Source: SIG701 sp045123975
Lineage (GTDB): Bacteria; Bacillota; Clostridia; Oscillospirales; CAG-272
NCBI GenBank assembly: GCA_045123975.1
Contig: JBGVKV010000071.1
Location: 1-64,000 of the forward strand
DNA length: 64,000 bases
Direction: 5' to 3'
The translations under genes and the position numbers were made by a program. A model generated the notes under the pieces. It made no database searches, was not told the DNA's origin, and saw nothing but the letters and a program-made list of their open reading frames with translations. This document shows positions 61,177 through 64,000 of the stretch, one piece after another; position 1 is the first letter of the stretch; every line of letters starts with the position of its first letter.

Positions 61177-62040
61177 ATGGGATGTACCAGGTGTCCCCGC
61201 CGCTGCGGGGCAGACCGTGCGATGGGTGAGATCGGCTATTGCGGAGCCGGGAACGGCATCCGCGTGGCCAAGGTGATGCTTCATCCCTGGGAGGAGCCCT
61301 GCCTGATCAGCGGCCCCGGTGCCGGTGCCATCTTCTTTGGCGGATGCCCCCTCAAGTGCGTCTACTGTCAGAATAAGGCCATCTCCCACGGGGACGTGGG
61401 GGAGATCTGGGACAGAGCCCGCCTGGAAAACGAGATCCTTCACCTGCAAGAGGAAGGTGCGTCCTGCATCGATCTGGTGTCCCCCACCCAATACGCGGAG
61501 GATATACTGTGTGCCCTTGGGGCCGTAAAGGATCGCATAAAAATCCCCGTGGTGTGGAACACCGGCGGGTACGAAACCGTGGATACAGTGCGGGCGTGCC
61601 GGGGATTGGTGGACGTGTTCCTCACGGATTTCAAGTACGGCACGGCGGAGCCGGCGGAAAAATACAGCGCCGCCCCCGATTACGTCGCGGTGGCAAAGGA
61701 AGCCCTCACCGCCATGGTGGAGGTGGCAGGGAAGCCCACGTGGCAGGGCGATCGCCTGACAGGCGGTGTGAACCTCCGCCATGTGGTATTCCCCGGCGGC
61801 CGCCGGGACAGCGAAGCCGCCCTTACGGCGGCAGCCGAAGCGGTGGATCCCGATTCCGTGATCCTTTCCCTGATGCGGCAGTACACCCCCGATTTTGCCC
61901 CCGAGGAATTTTCCGCCCTGCGCCGCCGCGTGACCACCTTCGAGTACGAGTACGTCCGCGATGCGGCTATCCGTTTGGGCTTCAGTGGCTATTCCCAGGA
62001 TGCGGAATCCGCCACCGCCGATTATACTCCGAAGTTTTAG
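61177..62040 (+). CDS. Radical SAM protein, PflA-like (COG1313 type)
   Basis: 287 residues. An N-terminal Cys cluster (CTRCPRRCGADR...GYCGAG) precedes the radical SAM motif GGCPLKCVYCQNKAIS (CxxxCxxC). GASCIDLVSPTQYAEDI, VVWNTGGYE, DVFLTDFKYG and LRHVVFPG follow the family pattern. Target unknown; related to pyruvate formate-lyase activating enzymes. GGGGAGGAG precedes the ATG at 61177, 4 bases after the upstream stop. Confidence 0.88.
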   Translation: MGCTRCPRRCGADRAMGEIGYCGAGNGIRVAKVMLHPWEEPCLISGPGAGAIFFGGCPLKCVYCQNKAISHGDVGEIWDRARLENEILHLQEEGASCIDLVSPTQYAEDILCALGAVKDRIKIPVVWNTGGYETVDTVRACRGLVDVFLTDFKYGTAEPAEKYSAAPDYVAVAKEALTAMVEVAGKPTWQGDRLTGGVNLRHVVFPGGRRDSEAALTAAAEAVDPDSVILSLMRQYTPDFAPEEFSALRRRVTTFEYEYVRDAAIRLGFSGYSQDAESATADYTPKF

Positions 62041-62075
62041 AACAAACTACATTTCCAAATAAGAGAGGTTCCGTA

Positions 62076-62609
62076 ATGAAAACATCGACAAAAATCCTGT
62101 GCGCCCTGCTGGCGATTTTGTGCCTTGGCCTTTGCGCCTGTCAGACGACTCCCACCGAGGTGGACGTGCCTCACGGCATGATGCTGGCTTCCTCCGACAT
62201 CGTGGACTATTATCTGTTCGTTCCCGAGGGATGGCGTGTGGATATGTCCGGCGGCATGGTTTCCGCCTATAAATCCGCCGAGGATCCCACCAGCGTGTCC
62301 GTGATGACCTGGGAGACTCCCTATGCGGACGATACCCCCGCCGACGTGTGGGAGATGTATAAGGGTGAATTTGGGAGCGTCTTCGCCGATTTCACCGTGG
62401 AATCCTCCACCACCATGCTTCTGGACGGCGCCGCCGCCGAGAAGTACGTGTACACCGGCAAGCTGGCGAACAACACCTTCCGTTATACCCAGGTGATTAC
62501 CGTCCGCCACAGCGCCGCCTATCTGATCACGGTTACGGAGATCACCACCTCCAATGCGGATCACACCGAGGATATCACCGCCATTCTGGACAACTTCCGC
62601 TGGAAATAA
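62076..62609 (+). CDS. Uncharacterised lipoprotein
   Basis: 177 residues. Lipobox LCAC (Cys22). The mature part (YYLFVPEGWRVDMSGGMVSAYKSAEDPTSVSVM and AAAEKYVYTGKLANNTFRYTQVITVRHSAAYLITVTE) resembles PsbP/MOG1-like lipoproteins of Clostridia. AGAGAGGTT precedes the ATG. Its stop overlaps the next gene's ATG by one base. Confidence 0.78.
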   Translation: MKTSTKILCALLAILCLGLCACQTTPTEVDVPHGMMLASSDIVDYYLFVPEGWRVDMSGGMVSAYKSAEDPTSVSVMTWETPYADDTPADVWEMYKGEFGSVFADFTVESSTTMLLDGAAAEKYVYTGKLANNTFRYTQVITVRHSAAYLITVTEITTSNADHTEDITAILDNFRWK

Positions 62610-63784
62610 TGGATATGATCTATTTTGATAACAGCGCCACCACGGCGCCCTATCCTTCCGTCATTGAGGAGATGACCCGCACCCTGACGGAGGAGTGGGG
62701 AAATCCCTCTTCCGTCCACACCGTGGGCATTCACGCCCGATCTGTGCTGGACGAGAGCCGCCGCCGTGTGGCCCGTGCATTGGGCATCCGCCGGGAAGAG
62801 GAGGGCAGGGTGATCTTCACCTCCTCAGGAACCGAGGCGGATCAGCTGGCCATTCTGGGATCGGTTTACGCCAAACGCCGTCCCGAAAGAAACGGCAGCC
62901 GGGGCAAGATCCTCACCACGGACAGCGAGCATCCCGCCGTGGAGGAATGTATGAAACGGCTGGAGGCCGACGGCTTCACCGTTTGCCGTGTGCCCACCCG
63001 GGGCGGCATCCTTGATATGAATTTCATCCGGGAAAACGCCGACGGCGCCATTCTCGCCAGCTTTATGCTGGTCAATAACGAAAGCGGCGCCCATTACGAC
63101 GTGAAAACCGCCTTTTCCTTCGTGCGGGCGTTGTCCCCCGATTGCGTAACCCATACGGACGCCGTCCAGGGATTCGGCAAGGTCCGCTTCACCCCCGCTA
63201 TGCTGGGAGCGGATATGGTCACCGTCAGTGCCCATAAGATCGGCGGTCCCAAAGGGATCGGCGCACTCTTTGTGGCGGCCCCCATCTTCAAAGCACGCCG
63301 CCTGATCGCCATGACCCCCGGCGGGGGCCAGGAGGGCGGATTCCGCTGCGGCACGGAGAATATGCCCGGCATTGCGGGCTTCGGCGAGGCCTGCCGATTG
63401 CTTACGGAAAATGCCGCCGACAACGCCGAAAAGGTGAAAGCCGTGAGAGAAGCGATCCTTCAGGGCCTTGCCCCCTACGGGGACGCGGTGCGTGTCAATC
63501 AGCCTGCGCGCGGCATCGATCATATCATCAGCCTGACCGTCCCCGGCATACGGAGCGAAACGCTCCTCAATTTCTTCTCCGAGCGCGGCATCTGCATCTC
63601 CGCCGGATCGGCCTGCTCCGCACGGTCGCGGAACATCAGCCGTGCCATGACGGCTTTCGGACTTACCGATAAGGAAGCGGACGCCACCGTCCGCGTCAGC
63701 CTGTCCCCGCGGAATACCGTGGAGGAAGCGAAAATCTTCACCGATGCCATGGCCGACGCATTGCAATTACAGCATTTTTCGTGA
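62609..63784 (+). CDS. Cysteine desulfurase (NifS/IscS-like)
   Basis: 391 residues, PLP-dependent class V. IYFDNSATTAPYP at the start, SSGTEADQLAI, DAVQGFGK, PLP lysine in VSAHKIGGPKGIG, and catalytic Cys in ISAGSACSARSRNISRAMTAFG. It supplies sulfur for Fe-S clusters or tRNA thiolation. The usual partner thiI, iscU or mnmA is not visible. Translation is probably coupled to the lipoprotein; an ATG at 62615 is an alternative start. Confidence 0.93.
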   Translation: MDMIYFDNSATTAPYPSVIEEMTRTLTEEWGNPSSVHTVGIHARSVLDESRRRVARALGIRREEEGRVIFTSSGTEADQLAILGSVYAKRRPERNGSRGKILTTDSEHPAVEECMKRLEADGFTVCRVPTRGGILDMNFIRENADGAILASFMLVNNESGAHYDVKTAFSFVRALSPDCVTHTDAVQGFGKVRFTPAMLGADMVTVSAHKIGGPKGIGALFVAAPIFKARRLIAMTPGGGQEGGFRCGTENMPGIAGFGEACRLLTENAADNAEKVKAVREAILQGLAPYGDAVRVNQPARGIDHIISLTVPGIRSETLLNFFSERGICISAGSACSARSRNISRAMTAFGLTDKEADATVRVSLSPRNTVEEAKIFTDAMADALQLQHFS

Positions 63785-63790
63785 AAAACA

Positions 63791-63819
63791 CCCCGACAGA
63801 TTTTTTAAGTCTGTCGGGG
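63791..63819. terminator. Cassette-type terminator at 63.8 kb
   Basis: CCCCGACAGA / TCTGTCGGGG, the same stem as at 25858, 7 bases after the desulfurase stop and 11 bases from the stop of the opposite gene. Confidence 0.85.
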
Positions 63820-63829
63820 CAATTTTGTA

Positions 63830-64000
63830 CTACTCATATATTTTTCCCATATATAGGATTCTCGCTATTACGGAGTAATCGATTTTATTCCAATCAATAT
63901 CGTTATATTGGCATTTCGAGAAATCATTAACCCATGCTATCATCGCGTCTAAATATTCATCAATAGAATCACGTTCCCATTCCTGCGAATTTTCCCGATA
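63830..64000 (-). CDS. Partial accessory gene, DUF7660-like (start beyond window)
   Basis: The last 56 residues are visible: YRENSQEWERDSIDEYLDA..., NDIDWNKIDYSVIARILYMGKIYE. The W-x-x-x-x-I-x-x-Y-L-x-A-M-x-x-W pattern and YE end resemble DUF7660, a small domain common in immunity-type gene clusters. It is AT-rich and ends near the shared hairpin, like the genes at 25895 and 54962. Confidence 0.65.
   Translation of the reverse strand, partial: YRENSQEWERDSIDEYLDAMIAWVNDFSKCQYNDIDWNKIDYSVIARILYMGKIYE

Noticed and set aside
63791..63819. A plain terminator of the desulfurase gene with nothing special
   Set aside because: It may serve that role, but its stem is identical to the hairpin at 25858, 38 kb away beside another accessory gene, so it is listed as a cassette-type element.

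Overview
The window looks like the replication-origin region of a GC-rich member of the class Clostridia, from the Oscillospirales-like gut Firmicutes. Supporting signs are Firmicutes-style gene order (dnaA-dnaN-remB-gyrB-gyrA; rpmH-rnpA-yidD-yidC-jag; mnmG-rsmG-noc-parA-parB), AGGAGG-type ribosome binding sites, sigma-A promoters with 17-base spacers, a T-box leader, spoIIE (suggesting sporulation ancestry), lipoproteins and dispersed REP-type hairpins. No species is claimed.

Layout: 1-4.1 kb is a minus-strand rimP-nusA-ylxR-L7Ae-infB translation/transcription operon (infB is cut by the window edge). 4.2-10.1 kb holds a NUDIX hydrolase, a sugar-phosphate isomerase-like protein, dxs, a HAD phosphatase and an orphan solute-binding lipoprotein. 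10.2-13.4 kb is hemW and lepA (minus). 13.5-25.7 kb is a long plus-strand run: SleB-like hydrolase, asnS, YwiB-like protein, holA, rnmV, GtrA, mnmG, rsmG, noc, parA, parB, a membrane protein and a membrane-anchored MORN protein, with two perfect parS sites. 25.7-27.3 kb is a small accessory island (RAYT transposase, REP palindromes, SF0329-like gene). thrS with its T-box follows, then spoIIE, a cinA C-terminal protein, a TraX-like protein, pduL, a repeat-rich 0.95 kb gap and a probable 6S RNA. 36-46.5 kb is the minus-strand origin block: lipoprotein, gyrA, a PfkB kinase, gyrB, remB, dnaN, an oriC-like gap with DnaA boxes, and dnaA. 47.7-51.6 kb is the divergent rpmH-rnpA-yidD-yidC-jag block. 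51.8-63.8 kb carries two alpha-galactosidases (GH36 and GH4), a tandem pair of S8 subtilases, a radical SAM protein, a lipoprotein and a cysteine desulfurase.

The most unusual signals are non-coding or accessory. (1) Three AT-richer minus-strand accessory genes (near 26, 55 and 63.9 kb) end in almost the same hairpin, and two of them also share a 30-base leader block, as if a common cassette frame carried different genes. (2) A REP-associated tyrosine transposase gene contains two copies of the same palindrome that forms doublets beside it, read in frame as protein. (3) Two 49-base hairpins, each about 50 bases upstream of a minus-strand start codon near gyrA and gyrB, have an almost invariant 19-base loop but different, perfectly paired 15-bp stems. 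(4) The second of the tandem subtilases has lost its catalytic serine and oxyanion asparagine.

Compared with the gene order familiar from Bacillus and Clostridium, yaaA and recF are missing between dnaN and remB, a PfkB kinase sits between gyrB and gyrA, mnmE is not in its usual place after jag, and the mnmG-to-parB cluster lies on the other side of the origin pointing toward it.
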